The notes under the pieces: generated by a model
The model's input: only the letters and a program-made list of their open reading frames with translations
Database searches by the model: none
What the model was told of the DNA's origin: nothing
In this document: one piece after another, positions 8,211-17,821 of the stretch
Numbering within the stretch: the stretch's first letter is position 1
How the letters are laid out: the number at the start of each line of letters is the position of its first letter
Position numbers and translations under genes: made by a program
NCBI RefSeq assembly: GCF_009664975.1
Contig: NZ_WJXB01000003.1
Coordinates: 744,001 to 808,000 of the forward strand
Direction: 5' to 3'
DNA: 64,000 nucleotides
DNA from: Paenibacillus monticola
GTDB lineage: Bacteria > Bacillota > Bacilli > Paenibacillales > Paenibacillaceae

Positions 8211-9626
8211 TTACAATCCCGCACGGTAGGTGAATTTACTGAAGGTGACATTCCCCTCACCGGTAGCGTTCAGCGCAATGCGCAGGCTCAGAAATAACCC
8301 GAGTACATTGTGATGGAAGCCAGACATTTCAAATCCGTAATCCAGCTTGCTCCATTCGCCATCCAAGCTGCGGAAATACAAGGCGATCTGATGCTCATCG
8401 TTGACGAGGCGGAGCGTCGTCGTTCCTCCGAATATCTCCGTACGCCCGCTGCGATTGTGATTGTGGAAAGAAAACACCTGCTTGCCGTCAAAACCGATGC
8501 CATAATAAAAGCCCGGCTTGTAGAATAAGCCCAGCGTGCCAACCGCCTCGTCTTCCACTGAAACCGTGACCTCCACCGTATACGTATGATGCACCGGAAT
8601 GCACAGCAGCGGCTCGATTTGCTCGATGGGAGCGGCTTTAAGAATTAAGTAGTTCTCTTCAATATGATAATCTCCAAGACGGTTTCCGCCGAAAAAGTGC
8701 CAATGCAGCCCCAATTGTCCGGAGTCCGTACGTACCAAATCTCTATCCGCAGATGCGGAGGGAACAGCGGGTTCCTGAACTACATCGCCTTTCACTCCAG
8801 CTGCCGCGAACCAGCCATCGGCTGTCCAAGCAATCGGCTCGATCAGCGTTTGGCGTCCAAGGGGGTAATAGTCTTTTTCATAAGCATGGTATACAATATA
8901 CCATTCACCTTCCGGTGTATCCACCAGCGTTCCGTGCCCTTTGGACCACCATCTTTCGCTGCGGTGCTCCGTGTGTACAATGGGGTTGTGCGGAGAATTC
9001 TCCCACGGTCCCTCCAATGATTTGGCGCGGGCGGAGACGATCATATGGCTGGTCGCCGGCCCGGCAGTCCCGCCTTGAGCGCTGGTCATATAGTAATACC
9101 CGTCCTTAAATGTTAGCTTGGGAGATTCAAGGTAAAAGCCTTCTGTCAGCCATTCCTTGGGATAACGCCAGCCCTCGTAGATCTGCTTCAGTTCTCCTTC
9201 GGTGGACATTCCGTCCTTGGAGAGTGGAATCATATACCCTTCGGACAAGAACAGGAATCGGTTCCCTTCGGAATCTATGGCATGTCCCGGGTCAATATAA
9301 CCTACTTTCAAATCAACCGGCTTACTCCATGGTCCTGCGGGATGTTCTGCTGTGACCACATAATTGGTGCCTCCAGCCGGAAAATATATATAATACAGCC
9401 CTTCATAATATATCAGATCAGGAGCCATAATCGAACCGCCTACACTCTCGGAGACCGCATGCCCTATCGGCTTCCAATCTGTAAGGTTTCGGGAATGCCA
9501 CACCAGCATGCCCGGTGTATAGTAGAAGGATGAATGTGTCATATAATAGTCCCGTCCAACCCGGACAATGGACGGGTCCGGATAATCACCGGCGAGTATA
9601 GCATGAACTCCTTGTATTTTCGACAT
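8211..9626 (-). CDS. GH43 family glycosidase (copy 1 of a close paralogue pair)
   Basis: This 471-residue enzyme has a five-bladed propeller with the three expected acidic positions: Asp in GDYPDPSI near the N-terminus, Asp in YIDPGHAID, and Glu in YLESPKL. A C-terminal beta-sandwich of about 160 residues (from LGLHWHFFGG) follows, as in many GH43 xylosidases and arabinofuranosidases. No signal peptide, so cytosolic. The ATG at 9626 is chosen over 9647 because GGAGG lies 8 bases before it; the resulting length equals that of the paralogue at 11345, with which it shares long near-identical stretches. It lies downstream of the GH43-like gene at 9896. Substrate probably arabino- or xylo-oligosaccharide. 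Confidence 0.88.
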   Translation of the reverse strand: MSKIQGVHAILAGDYPDPSIVRVGRDYYMTHSSFYYTPGMLVWHSRNLTDWKPIGHAVSESVGGSIMAPDLIYYEGLYYIYFPAGGTNYVVTAEHPAGPWSKPVDLKVGYIDPGHAIDSEGNRFLFLSEGYMIPLSKDGMSTEGELKQIYEGWRYPKEWLTEGFYLESPKLTFKDGYYYMTSAQGGTAGPATSHMIVSARAKSLEGPWENSPHNPIVHTEHRSERWWSKGHGTLVDTPEGEWYIVYHAYEKDYYPLGRQTLIEPIAWTADGWFAAAGVKGDVVQEPAVPSASADRDLVRTDSGQLGLHWHFFGGNRLGDYHIEENYLILKAAPIEQIEPLLCIPVHHTYTVEVTVSVEDEAVGTLGLFYKPGFYYGIGFDGKQVFSFHNHNRSGRTEIFGGTTTLRLVNDEHQIALYFRSLDGEWSKLDYGFEMSGFHHNVLGLFLSLRIALNATGEGNVTFSKFTYRAGL

Positions 9627-9895
9627 TAGGTGAGCCTCCAGATTCATTGTGATGTATTTTTATTTTAGCGTCTGTCTACACCGATTTGTGGTCAGCATTC
9701 TCCTCATCCTAATAAAGAACAAACAGATAATCCTAGACTACTTGGGGGAGAGCTTGACCTCCACATCTTCCAGCGTCGCCGGAAGAGATCCTGATTCTCT
9801 AGCAGCAGCCGTCACACCAGGGGCACACTTCAACAGAAAGCTTGTTGAATAGGTTCTTACAATCTCTCTTCGCTGTTCCCTCTCATGCTGCTGCC

Positions 9896-10807
9896 TTAGG
9901 ACTCCGGCAACAGCTTAAGCTGAAAATCTTCGTTACGGTCGCAAGTCAACATTCCGTCTAGCACATCCAAACGGGCAACCTGAATGGATGAACGGCGGCA
10001 CGAATAGCTTCCGTCATCGAACCCGTTCATTCGTCCGGGATGTGTAAAATAGAAGATATAAGCCTGTTCTCCCTGGACTACGACATCAGCGTGATTGGCA
10101 ATCGTTCCGTCCTCCTCGCGTGTTCCCGGCTGATCCAGAATTCGGCCTTGCCGTTCCCAATGTTCCAAATCTGCGGAACGGTATACTCCTTGCCCCATCC
10201 ATTCGTCAATAATCAGCCAGTAATATCCTTTGAAGTGAAAAACATTCGGCCCCTCGTGCTTTACATCAGTAATGACTGGACCAATCCGCTTCCAGTTGTA
10301 CAAGTCCACACTATCAGCGGCATAGGTATGGTTTCGCTCTTTAAACCACATCCGGAAAACACCGTTTGGCAGCCGGTACACGCAAGCATCGATGACATTG
10401 TGTTCGCTAATGTCAAGCGTAGACTCAAATTGCCAAGAGATCAGATTCGGACTTGTATAATGCCGGATAAGGGCCTTGCCCGACCAGTCCTTCGGCACGC
10501 CGAAGACATAGGTGACGAACATATGATAAAGCCCTTCATTCCAGATAATTTCAGGTGCCCAGAACGTATTTCTTCCCCATTCCGTTTCAAGCCCTTCCAG
10601 TGTTCCACGGTAAAGCCAGGTGGCGCCATCGTCCGCGGAAGAAGCGACCCCGAGATCAGTGCCATACACCCAGCCGAATTTCTGACCTTCCTGCGTGGCC
10701 CGGCGGTTGGTATATATCATCCACCAGCTCTGCTCATCCCGGTTCCAGATAAGAACTGGATCGGCGGCGCCATCGTACATCGGGTCTCTGAATAATGGAG
10801 CATTCAT
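9896..10807 (-). CDS. GH43-like five-bladed propeller glycosidase
   Basis: This 303-residue single-domain protein begins NAPLFRDPMYDGAADP, with the candidate base Asp in AADP, and carries FWAPEI, VIDACVYRL and EGPNVFHF, which match the blade pattern of the GH43/GH62/GH32 clan. It has no signal peptide. A close homologue lies at 34636 and a degraded third copy at 53249. AAGGAGG is 7 bases before the ATG. A cre-like box lies about 75 bases upstream. Assignment to GH43 itself is likely, but the exact family and substrate are uncertain. Confidence 0.78.
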   Translation of the reverse strand: MNAPLFRDPMYDGAADPVLIWNRDEQSWWMIYTNRRATQEGQKFGWVYGTDLGVASSADDGATWLYRGTLEGLETEWGRNTFWAPEIIWNEGLYHMFVTYVFGVPKDWSGKALIRHYTSPNLISWQFESTLDISEHNVIDACVYRLPNGVFRMWFKERNHTYAADSVDLYNWKRIGPVITDVKHEGPNVFHFKGYYWLIIDEWMGQGVYRSADLEHWERQGRILDQPGTREEDGTIANHADVVVQGEQAYIFYFTHPGRMNGFDDGSYSCRRSSIQVARLDVLDGMLTCDRNEDFQLKLLPES

Positions 10808-10880
10808 ACATATTCCTCCTTAGTTAATCGTACCTTCCATAAGTCCTTCTTCAAACGCAGGACGGTAAATGGATAAATCT

Positions 10881-10894
10881 TGATAACGCTTGCG
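10881..10894. promoter_or_regulatory. cre-like box upstream of the GH43-like gene
   Basis: TGATAACGCTTGCG resembles the CcpA/LacI operator consensus TGWNANCGNTNWCA with mismatches at two right-hand positions. A near-identical left half, TGATAACG, occurs in the box upstream of the GH28 gene at 27140. Confidence 0.35.
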
Positions 10895-11012
10895 AAAATA
10901 CTTCAGGCCAATGGCCTTCCACTTTCCTCATACAACGCAGTCATTTTAACACTGACGGAAATGTAGTTAAATCATACAATTGCAAGAATAATGATATATT
11001 TGAGTGGCTTTG

Positions 11013-11147
11013 TCAATGAACCGGAGAAAAAAGAACAGATACCCCGCCGAAATGTATCCAGGCAGGCCGACCGTTACTATACTTGCTTGTTTTTAAATCA
11101 TCTACTTGTTTTTGCAGCTCCCCTGAATACTCCACTGGAAGGTCCAT
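11013..11147 (-). pseudogene. possible C-terminal remnant of a sugar-binding protein
   Basis: A 44-codon frame contains EYSGELQKQVDDLKTSK, which closely resembles the C-terminus of the binding protein at 27349 (SELQKQVDAFKTAK). It has no ribosome binding site or signal peptide and runs past the expected stop. I read it as a decayed gene tail; the match is short, so certainty is limited. Confidence 0.35.
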
Positions 11148-11282
11148 GCAATCATCACACTACCCTGTTCAACCTGGTTTACAGGACTGGCTTATCGCCA
11201 ATCAGTGTCATGCGGTAAAGATGGAGAGTACAGGCGTATTATGGAAACCGGTATGGAATGTCAGGCCTGAACAATATCCAAC

Positions 11283-11319
11283 AAATGGCCCCCACCTCTA
11301 ATTGAGACGGGGACCATTT
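11283..11319. terminator. G/C-rich hairpin downstream of GH43 copy 2
   Basis: AAATGG-CCCC pairs with GGGG-A-CCATTT around a loop containing ACCTCTAATT. The plus-strand direction has a T-run about 12 bases later; the minus-strand side has none. A hairpin with nearly the same core (CCCCCACCTCT...) occurs at 53174, next to the degraded GH43 copies. Confidence 0.5.
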
Positions 11320-11344
11320 CTGATACTGTTTTTTTTTCCACGCT

Positions 11345-12760
11345 TTATAGCCCTGCATGGTAGGTGAATCTGCTAAAGTACACATTTCCTTCACCGGTTG
11401 CATTTAGTGCAATGCGGAGACTAAGAAAATCCCCAAGCACATTATGATGGAAGCCGGACATCTCAAACCCGTGATCCAGCTTGATCCATTGTCCCTTCGA
11501 GTCCAGAAAATACAAACTTACCTCATGCTCCTCATTGATGATACGAAGCGTAACCGATTCGCCGGATACTGCCGAACGTTCACTCGTATTATGATTCCGG
11601 ACAGCAAATGCCTCTTTCCCGTCGAATCCAATTCCATAGTGAAAACCAGGTTTGTAAAACAAGCCGAGCGTGCCCACTGCCCCGCCTTCCACTGAAACAG
11701 TAACCTCAGCTGTATACGAATGGTGCACCGGAATACAAAGTAGTGGCTCTGAGTGTTCCTTCGGGACTGCCTTCAGCACTAGACGGGTATTGTCTATTCT
11801 ATAATCTCCGGAACGTCCTCCTCCAAAGAAATGCCAGTGGAGACCCAATCTCTCGGAATCCGTATATACCAAAGTCCTATCCGCAGGTTCTGCATGTACA
11901 ACAGCTTCAGCGACAAGTGAATCTTCAGCATCAGACGCAATAAACCAGCCGTCCGGTGTCCATTCAACCGGCTCAATAAGCGTCTGGCGGCCCAACGTAT
12001 AATAGTCTTTTTCATAGGCATGATACACAACGTACCACTCCCCTTCGGGTGTATCCACCAGGGTACCGTGTCCTTTAGACCACCATCTTTCGCTGCGGTG
12101 CTTCGTGCGCACAATCGGGTTGTATGGCGAATTCTCCCAAGGCCCCTCCAGTGATCTTGCACGGGCGGAAACGATCATATGGCTGGTTGCCGGTCCGGCA
12201 GTCCCCCCTTGGGCGCTGGTCATATAGTAATAACCGTCCTTAAAGGTTAGCTTGGGGGATTCCAGATAAAATCCTTCCGTCAGCCATTCCTTGGGATAGC
12301 GCCAACCGTCGTATACCTTTTTTAATTCACCCGTTATAGACAGTCCGTCCTTAGACAATGGAGCCATGTATCCTTCGGACAAGAACAGAAAGCGATTCCC
12401 CTCCCGATCTACGGCATGTCCGGGATCAATATACCCAACCTTCAGATCTACCGGCTTGCTCCATGGGCCTGCCGGATCTTCTGCGGTGACAACCCAGTTC
12501 GTCTGCCCCGCCGGAAAATAAATATAATAAAATCCTCCGTGATAGATTAAATCCGGTGCCATAATCGAACCGCCTACATGTTCTGAAATGACATGGCCGA
12601 TCGGCTCCCAGTCGATCAGATTAAGAGAATGCCATAGGAGTAACCCTGGTGTGTAGTGGAAGGATGAATGGGTCATATAGTAATGCTCTCGGACCCTAAT
12701 AATAGATGGATCGGGGTAATCCCCAGCCATAATAGCATTAATCCCTTGAATTCGTGGCAT
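11345..12760 (-). CDS. GH43 family glycosidase (copy 2)
   Basis: This is the paralogue of the gene at 8211: 471 residues, GDYPDPSIIRV at the N-terminus, YIDPGHAVD, YLESPKL, then the same C-terminal beta-sandwich. The ATG at 12760 has GGAGG 6 bases upstream and aligns with the paralogue; the longer frame to 12847 only adds 29 unrelated residues that overlap the permease gene. It follows the permease stop by about 60 bases and is probably cotranscribed with the binding protein and two permeases upstream, so its substrate is likely what that transporter imports. Cytosolic. Confidence 0.88.
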   Translation of the reverse strand: MPRIQGINAIMAGDYPDPSIIRVREHYYMTHSSFHYTPGLLLWHSLNLIDWEPIGHVISEHVGGSIMAPDLIYHGGFYYIYFPAGQTNWVVTAEDPAGPWSKPVDLKVGYIDPGHAVDREGNRFLFLSEGYMAPLSKDGLSITGELKKVYDGWRYPKEWLTEGFYLESPKLTFKDGYYYMTSAQGGTAGPATSHMIVSARARSLEGPWENSPYNPIVRTKHRSERWWSKGHGTLVDTPEGEWYVVYHAYEKDYYTLGRQTLIEPVEWTPDGWFIASDAEDSLVAEAVVHAEPADRTLVYTDSERLGLHWHFFGGGRSGDYRIDNTRLVLKAVPKEHSEPLLCIPVHHSYTAEVTVSVEGGAVGTLGLFYKPGFHYGIGFDGKEAFAVRNHNTSERSAVSGESVTLRIINEEHEVSLYFLDSKGQWIKLDHGFEMSGFHHNVLGDFLSLRIALNATGEGNVYFSRFTYHAGL

Positions 12761-12821
12761 GATTATCCTCCAGTAAAATAATGTACGTCTCTCTGTGAAT
12801 GATAATTTCACCAAGCAATCT

Positions 12822-13661
12822 TTATCCTTTAACACCGCTGGAGGCAATTCCCTCTACAAAATACTTTTGAGCGAAGGTGAACAGGATAATCGGCAAAAGA
12901 ACTACGATTGAAGCGCCTGCCATCTGGAGTGAATAATTTGCCCCGGCAATGGATGCAAAGTATTGCAGTCCCACCGTCACCAATTGCTTCCCCTGGCTTG
13001 AGATGAATATAAACGGACCAGCGAAATCATTCCAGATATAGACGAATGAGAAAATAACCATTGTCATCAGAGCCGGAACCGCCAGCGGAAGAATAATGCG
13101 GAAGTACACACGATAATGTGAGCATCCGTCAATGATAGCCGCTTCTGTAATTTCTTTAGGAATCCCCATAAAAAACTGCCGCAGGAGGAATAAAAAGAAC
13201 ACATCGAAGATTGCGGGAATAATAATCGCCCAGTGGGTGTCCAGCATATGCAGGTACTTATAAAGCAAGTATCGGGCTACAACGGTCGTATCTGACGGAA
13301 TCGCCAACGTGGACATCGAGAAGAACAGCAGCAGCCCCTTGCCTTTAAAATTCAATCGGGCAAAAGCATAGGCTGCCATTGTAACCATGAATCCGCGCAG
13401 CAGGATTGAAATCACAACTACCTTAAATGAATTGCCTATCCAGATAAAGTAATCTGGCGATGAGAATAAGGTCTTATAGTTCTCCCAATAAATCGTTTTA
13501 GGAATAATGTGGGCCAGCGGGTCATCGAAGGCATCTGCAGTTGTCTTAAGTGAAGCAGAGAGCATGAACACAAATGGAGATATCATCGTAAGCGCTATGA
13601 ATATAATTAGGATAGAGTACAGACCTTTAGACAGGTTCTTTCTCATTAATAATGCACCCAT
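12822..13661 (-). CDS. CUT1 carbohydrate ABC permease (MalG/UgpE type)
   Basis: A 279-residue membrane protein with about six transmembrane helices and the ATPase-contact EAA loop EAAIIDGCSHYRVYFRIILP. The ATG at 13661 (MGALLMRKN) is chosen because GGGGAGG lies 9 bases upstream; it overlaps the preceding permease gene by 16 bases, which points to translational coupling. It forms the transmembrane pore with the product of 13646. No ATPase gene is adjacent. Confidence 0.88.
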   Translation of the reverse strand: MGALLMRKNLSKGLYSILIIFIALTMISPFVFMLSASLKTTADAFDDPLAHIIPKTIYWENYKTLFSSPDYFIWIGNSFKVVVISILLRGFMVTMAAYAFARLNFKGKGLLLFFSMSTLAIPSDTTVVARYLLYKYLHMLDTHWAIIIPAIFDVFFLFLLRQFFMGIPKEITEAAIIDGCSHYRVYFRIILPLAVPALMTMVIFSFVYIWNDFAGPFIFISSQGKQLVTVGLQYFASIAGANYSLQMAGASIVVLLPIILFTFAQKYFVEGIASSGVKG

Positions 13662-14593
13662 TTTTTCTGTCCTCCCCATTGGATCGCCGAAATCAGCAGG
13701 ATGATTACAAACAAGACAATGGCTTGCGCCGCTGAATAGCTGTAATGATTAAGTGAAAATGCTTCTTCGTACATATTCAGCGAAGCAACCCGGGAGGCAA
13801 TCCCCGGTCCCCCTCTGGTAAGCGCGTTAAATATCGTAAAGTTCTGAAAAGACCCAATTGTGGCTGTAATAACTAGGAAGAATGTAGTCGGCGAAACCAT
13901 CGGCAGCGTAATCCTGCTCAGCTTCTGCCATCTGGTTGCTCCATCAATCTCGGCAGCTTCGTACAAATCGCGCGGAACACCTTGAAGTGCAGCCAGATAT
14001 ACGATCATCTGAAACGGAAAATTGGCCCATACTGCGACAAGTGCGGTAGTCAGAATAGCGGTTTGGGTGCCTGCGAACCATAATGGAGGATGATCCACGC
14101 CAATCTTTGTAAGGACGATATTGACTATTCCGCCAAAGGGATCGAACAGCATCGTAAACACGATAGAGATGGCAACGATATTGGCAACATACGGCATCAG
14201 AAACAAGGAACGGGAAAATGCTTTCAAGTAAAAGGACTTGTTCAACAAGACTGCCGCCAAAAATCCGGCCACTGTCAGCAATGGCACGTATATAATTGTG
14301 TAATAGAAGCTTTTGAAATACGAGGATATAGCCACTGAATCATTAAGAATAGCCTTGTAATTGGACAATCCGGTCCATTTCAATGAATCCAGTGATTTAA
14401 ACGAATTAAAATCCATAAAGCTGATATAAAGCGCATAGAAAAATGGAGCTAATCCAAAAATAACGAACCCTATAAAGAAGGGCAGGACAAAGACTAGGGC
14501 TGCTCTTGCTTCTTGTTTTTCCAGGCTCAAGCGTCTTTTTTTATATATTTTTTCCGGGCTAAAGTCTGGCTTATTTCGATGTAGTATAGACAT
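13646..14593 (-). CDS. CUT1 carbohydrate ABC permease (MalF/UgpA type)
   Basis: A 315-residue membrane protein with a long N-terminal cytosolic segment, then six helices; the EAA loop is EAAEIDGATRWQKLSRITLP. The ATG at 14593 is set by GGGAG 8 bases upstream; the frame continues to 14614 without a better signal. It sits between the binding-protein gene and the second permease. Confidence 0.88.
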   Translation of the reverse strand: MSILHRNKPDFSPEKIYKKRRLSLEKQEARAALVFVLPFFIGFVIFGLAPFFYALYISFMDFNSFKSLDSLKWTGLSNYKAILNDSVAISSYFKSFYYTIIYVPLLTVAGFLAAVLLNKSFYLKAFSRSLFLMPYVANIVAISIVFTMLFDPFGGIVNIVLTKIGVDHPPLWFAGTQTAILTTALVAVWANFPFQMIVYLAALQGVPRDLYEAAEIDGATRWQKLSRITLPMVSPTTFFLVITATIGSFQNFTIFNALTRGGPGIASRVASLNMYEEAFSLNHYSYSAAQAIVLFVIILLISAIQWGGQKKWVHY

Positions 14594-14612
14594 GCTTCTC
14601 ACTCCCTGGATC

Positions 14613-14642
14613 AAAGGCCACTTATATCCATAGGTGGCCTTT
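14613..14642 (-). other. intercistronic stem-loop after the binding-protein gene
   Basis: AAAGGCCAC (14613-14621) pairs with GTGGCCTTT (14634-14642) in the gap between the binding-protein stop and the permease start. Stem-loops here commonly attenuate or protect mRNA so that the binding protein is made in excess over the permeases; that role is inferred. Confidence 0.65.
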
Positions 14643-14665
14643 TATTTACTTGCAAGGACAACTTG

Positions 14666-16018
14666 TTAATGTATTGTACTTTGTTTTTTGATAGCCTCAT
14701 TTGCACGGGTCTTGATTGACGATATGGCATCATCCAGCGACTTTTGCCCTACGAGATACAGCTCGCCTTCCTGCAGAATGATATTTCCATAATCCGTCGG
14801 AATGGAGCCGGTGATTTTCTCTGGAACAGCCCCTAGGTTAGGTGTTACCAGGGCAGCTTTCAGATCTTCAGCAGTAATGCCGTCCAAAGCCGGAAATTTA
14901 GCTGCAATTTCAGTAAATATCTTGTTTGACTCCTCATCGTTCAAGTTCACCTGCGCAGTCATTCCACCGCTATACTTATAATTATTTTCGGCAAACCATC
15001 TAACAAAGTCAGCTGCCTCCTTCGAATGCTTCGATGCCTTATTTACCGCAATCCCTCCGGAGGTGCTTATACCATTTTTGCCCTGCGGATCAACCGGAAT
15101 TTGAGTAAGCCCGATCTTCCAGTCCCGTGGATAGGTTTTCAAATCCTGCGGAGCAAAAGTATACCAGGAACCAATGAGCTGCATTCCGTATTTACCGGTC
15201 ATAAAAGCATCATAAGGAATTTTTTTTGATTTAATTTCCAGCCAGCTCGGCTGAATTTTCAGCGTATTCCCCAATTCGCCATACCATTGCAAGGATTCTT
15301 TGAATGCAGGATCGTCGTAATTGGATGTACCATCTGCTTTATAAGCGTTTACACCCTGTTGCTGCGCCAAGAGATATAGAATAGTGTCGTAGTCCGGCAT
15401 TGAGGAGCCGTAAATCCCTTTGCTTGGATCAGTTAACTTCTTTGCCGTCTCGATATATTGATCCCAGGTCCATTCGCCAGACGGATAAGGGACATTTGCA
15501 TCGTCGAATATTTTTTTATTATAGAACACTACCCAAGACACTAAGCCGTCCGGAAGCGTATAAATCGTATCACCGTCAAATTTGTTCAGGTTCTTGCCGA
15601 ACTTCGTTTCGTAATCGTAGCCTGCTTCTTTATAGATATCGTTTAGCGGCAGGAGCCAATCATTGGTGGCATATTTCGAGAGAACGATCGCATTTTGCAT
15701 CGTTATTAGGTCCACATCACCACCGGCCGAAAGATCCACATCGACTTTTTTGTAAATCGCTTCCCCGTCACCGGGAACCACTTGAAGCTCCACGTTCACA
15801 CCCGATTCCGCTTTGTAATCAGCCAGAAGCTGCTGGGTCACAGGCATATTCCCGTTGCCGGATGTCACATACCATTTAATTGTTACCGGATCTACACTCG
15901 CATTGGATGACGCCGGCGAATCCCCTGGCGAATTATTTGTTCCGCCGCAGCCAGCAAGGGAAGTTCCAACTAACCCAAGCAGCAGTGAAGATAAAATTGC
16001 TTTTTTTATAACCTTCAT
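14666..16018 (-). CDS. extracellular sugar-binding lipoprotein (CUT1, UgpB/MalE type)
   Basis: A 450-residue protein with a lipoprotein signal (lipobox LAGC, Cys about 24), Ser/Asn-rich linker, and an SBP type 1 fold. GDVDLITMQNAIV and GKYGMQLIGSWY are typical positions lining the sugar cleft. It is anchored to the outer membrane face and feeds the permeases at 13646 and 12822. GGGGG lies 8 bases before the ATG. The kinase/regulator pair immediately upstream (16224-19615) probably controls it. Confidence 0.9.
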   Translation of the reverse strand: MKVIKKAILSSLLLGLVGTSLAGCGGTNNSPGDSPASSNASVDPVTIKWYVTSGNGNMPVTQQLLADYKAESGVNVELQVVPGDGEAIYKKVDVDLSAGGDVDLITMQNAIVLSKYATNDWLLPLNDIYKEAGYDYETKFGKNLNKFDGDTIYTLPDGLVSWVVFYNKKIFDDANVPYPSGEWTWDQYIETAKKLTDPSKGIYGSSMPDYDTILYLLAQQQGVNAYKADGTSNYDDPAFKESLQWYGELGNTLKIQPSWLEIKSKKIPYDAFMTGKYGMQLIGSWYTFAPQDLKTYPRDWKIGLTQIPVDPQGKNGISTSGGIAVNKASKHSKEAADFVRWFAENNYKYSGGMTAQVNLNDEESNKIFTEIAAKFPALDGITAEDLKAALVTPNLGAVPEKITGSIPTDYGNIILQEGELYLVGQKSLDDAISSIKTRANEAIKKQSTIH

Positions 16019-16170
16019 CGTTTAAGCCCCCTATATTGGTTATCAATTATCTCTTTCATAGTTCAAGTATAAATTTCTCAGACTGGACTTCACATGCAAT
16101 ATCTTTTATCTTTTTATCTTATCTTTCTAATTTTTCTGGACGGGCTCACACGAAATGGTCTGATTTAAAG

Positions 16171-16217
16171 AAAAAATGTACTTTTTTGAGATCAGCTTCA
16201 TCCCGGAAAGTACATTT
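16171..16217 (-). terminator. terminator after the response-regulator gene
   Basis: AAATGTACTTT (16174-16184) pairs with AAAGTACATTT (16207-16217); on the minus strand the stem is followed by a T-run. It separates the regulator pair from the transporter operon and makes an inducible transporter promoter between 16018 and 16171 likely. Confidence 0.75.
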
Positions 16218-16223
16218 CATGAT

Positions 16224-17813
16224 TTATCTATATTTCAGGGGGGACTCCCCTACATTTTTTTTGAATACTTTACTGAAATAGTATTCATCCCCATACCCGA
16301 CTTCTCTGGCGATTTCCGAAATTTTGCAATCTGTTGTTTTGAGCAGAAATTTGGCTCGGCCGATTCTGACCTCCGTCACATAGTCGATGAAATTTTGCCC
16401 TGTTTCTTTTTTGAACAAATTGCTCAAATAGGAAGAGGACAGCTGCAAATATTCTGCTACTTTTTCCAGTGACAGTTCATCTTTGTAGTTCTTATTGATG
16501 AATTGCTTAGTCAGGTATACCCTCATGCTCTCATGGTTCTCAATCAAATGCGAGGTCATTCGGGTCTTCAATTGATTGATCCAGTCGATGAAGTCAACCT
16601 TCATGCTCATTTTGCTTATATTATCGTACATATCTCTGGTGAGTATTCCCTTTTCGGTTAGCTGATAGTTCTCTACAAAACTCTGGAATAGATAAAAGAT
16701 AGTGAAGCTGATGCCCATCAGAATCTCTTTCGTCAGTCTGTTGTTTCCGTTTATCTCTACAGTTAACAGTTCCAATGCCTGCTTAATGTCAGCAATATCC
16801 CCGTCAGTAAATGCTTTCTCTATGCTCTTCATTTCAGCCGACAAATCATTCGTTTCCTGAGAAGAAATCGAACAGATATCACGATAATAAATATTCGTCC
16901 CTCGCGGATAAATAAATGCAAAGCGGATAGCTTCCTTAGCTTCCCTGTAGGCCTGTTGGATATGCTCATAGCCGTTATGAATCTCACTGATCCCGATGCT
17001 GACCGAAGTACTTAAATATTTACGCAGTGTTGTCCGTATATTACCAGTCAACTCTTCCAGCCCTTCATAGGACTTCTCCTCCTGCTTCCGAAGCGACAGG
17101 GCGGCAATAAACTGCCCCAGCTGAAGGCTGACTACATGCCCATAAGCGTAGCTGGATAGTACCTCTTCTAAAATATTCAATACCGAATAATCAAGGAGGT
17201 GCGGAGATTCACCGTATTTCTGATAAATGAGGTCATCATCCACTTGGACGATGAGGCAAACCAACTGCTGTTCGGGGAAGGTTATCCTGTTCACTTTTAA
17301 CTGGCCGAAGATTTCTTCTCTTGTCTTTACCACTCCCAGTAGCATATCCTTGAAGAGCTTTTCTTTGTGCAACGGTGCGTGGCTGGCTGGCATTGCAGCA
17401 GCACCGACGGTATACACCTTTTTGCTTGATGCTGCAGTTAAGATCATCTCTTTTAAGTCCTTTAATATCCGGATGATTTGTTCGACTTCAAGCTCAAGCT
17501 TTAGAATGTAATCTTCGGCCCCGTTCTTCATAGCCTCTTTTACAAATTCCAGATCATCATGGGCACTTAGAATAATGAACTTCGCCGGATGATTTTCCTG
17601 CTTCAATATTTTAAGCAATTCGATTCCTGTCATTATAGGCATTTTGATATCCGTCAGAATAATATCAGGGACATGCTCCCTGGCTATCTCGAGGGCCTTC
17701 TTGCCGTTTTCCGCTTCCCCAATGAGTTCCAGCCCCAGCTCTTCCCACGGTATAATCGTTTTGATGCCAATTCGTACCAACGCTTCGTCATCAACAATAA
17801 GCACTTTTATCAT
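16224..17813 (-). CDS. YesN-type response regulator, receiver plus AraC HTH (module 1)
   Basis: A 529-residue regulator. The N-terminal receiver carries VDDE and the phospho-acceptor Asp55 in LTDIKMP; a central linker of about 270 residues follows; the last 100 residues form the AraC-type double helix-turn-helix, with VAEYLQLSSSYLSNLFKKET and GYGDEYYFSKVFKK. The start lies 9 bases after the kinase stop with AGGTGA upstream, so the two are coupled. It probably activates the transporter operon just downstream. Confidence 0.92.
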   Translation of the reverse strand: MIKVLIVDDEALVRIGIKTIIPWEELGLELIGEAENGKKALEIAREHVPDIILTDIKMPIMTGIELLKILKQENHPAKFIILSAHDDLEFVKEAMKNGAEDYILKLELEVEQIIRILKDLKEMILTAASSKKVYTVGAAAMPASHAPLHKEKLFKDMLLGVVKTREEIFGQLKVNRITFPEQQLVCLIVQVDDDLIYQKYGESPHLLDYSVLNILEEVLSSYAYGHVVSLQLGQFIAALSLRKQEEKSYEGLEELTGNIRTTLRKYLSTSVSIGISEIHNGYEHIQQAYREAKEAIRFAFIYPRGTNIYYRDICSISSQETNDLSAEMKSIEKAFTDGDIADIKQALELLTVEINGNNRLTKEILMGISFTIFYLFQSFVENYQLTEKGILTRDMYDNISKMSMKVDFIDWINQLKTRMTSHLIENHESMRVYLTKQFINKNYKDELSLEKVAEYLQLSSSYLSNLFKKETGQNFIDYVTEVRIGRAKFLLKTTDCKISEIAREVGYGDEYYFSKVFKKNVGESPLKYR

Positions 17814-17821
17814 CTGTCATC

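Larger units (their letters stand above)
10808..11344. other. intergenic stretch with gene remnant and hairpin
   Basis: This 537-base gap inside the cluster holds a cre-like box (10881-10894), a possible short tail of a sugar-binding protein gene (11013-11147, minus) and a G/C-rich hairpin (11283-11319). I see no intact gene. It looks like the scar of a deleted transporter gene between two GH43 genes. Confidence 0.45.

Noticed and set aside
8310..9533. Several plus-strand open frames opposite GH43 copy 1
   Set aside because: Antisense frames of a conserved gene; the same antisense pattern appears opposite copy 2 and opposite the degraded copy, as expected for mirrored coding sequence.
9649..9895. 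Open frames in the gap between the two GH43-type genes, including a minus-strand frame ending in LEDVEVKLSPK
   Set aside because: The minus-strand frame runs about 50 codons with no start signal and I could not tie it to a family; it may be a gene tail, but the evidence is too thin to annotate.
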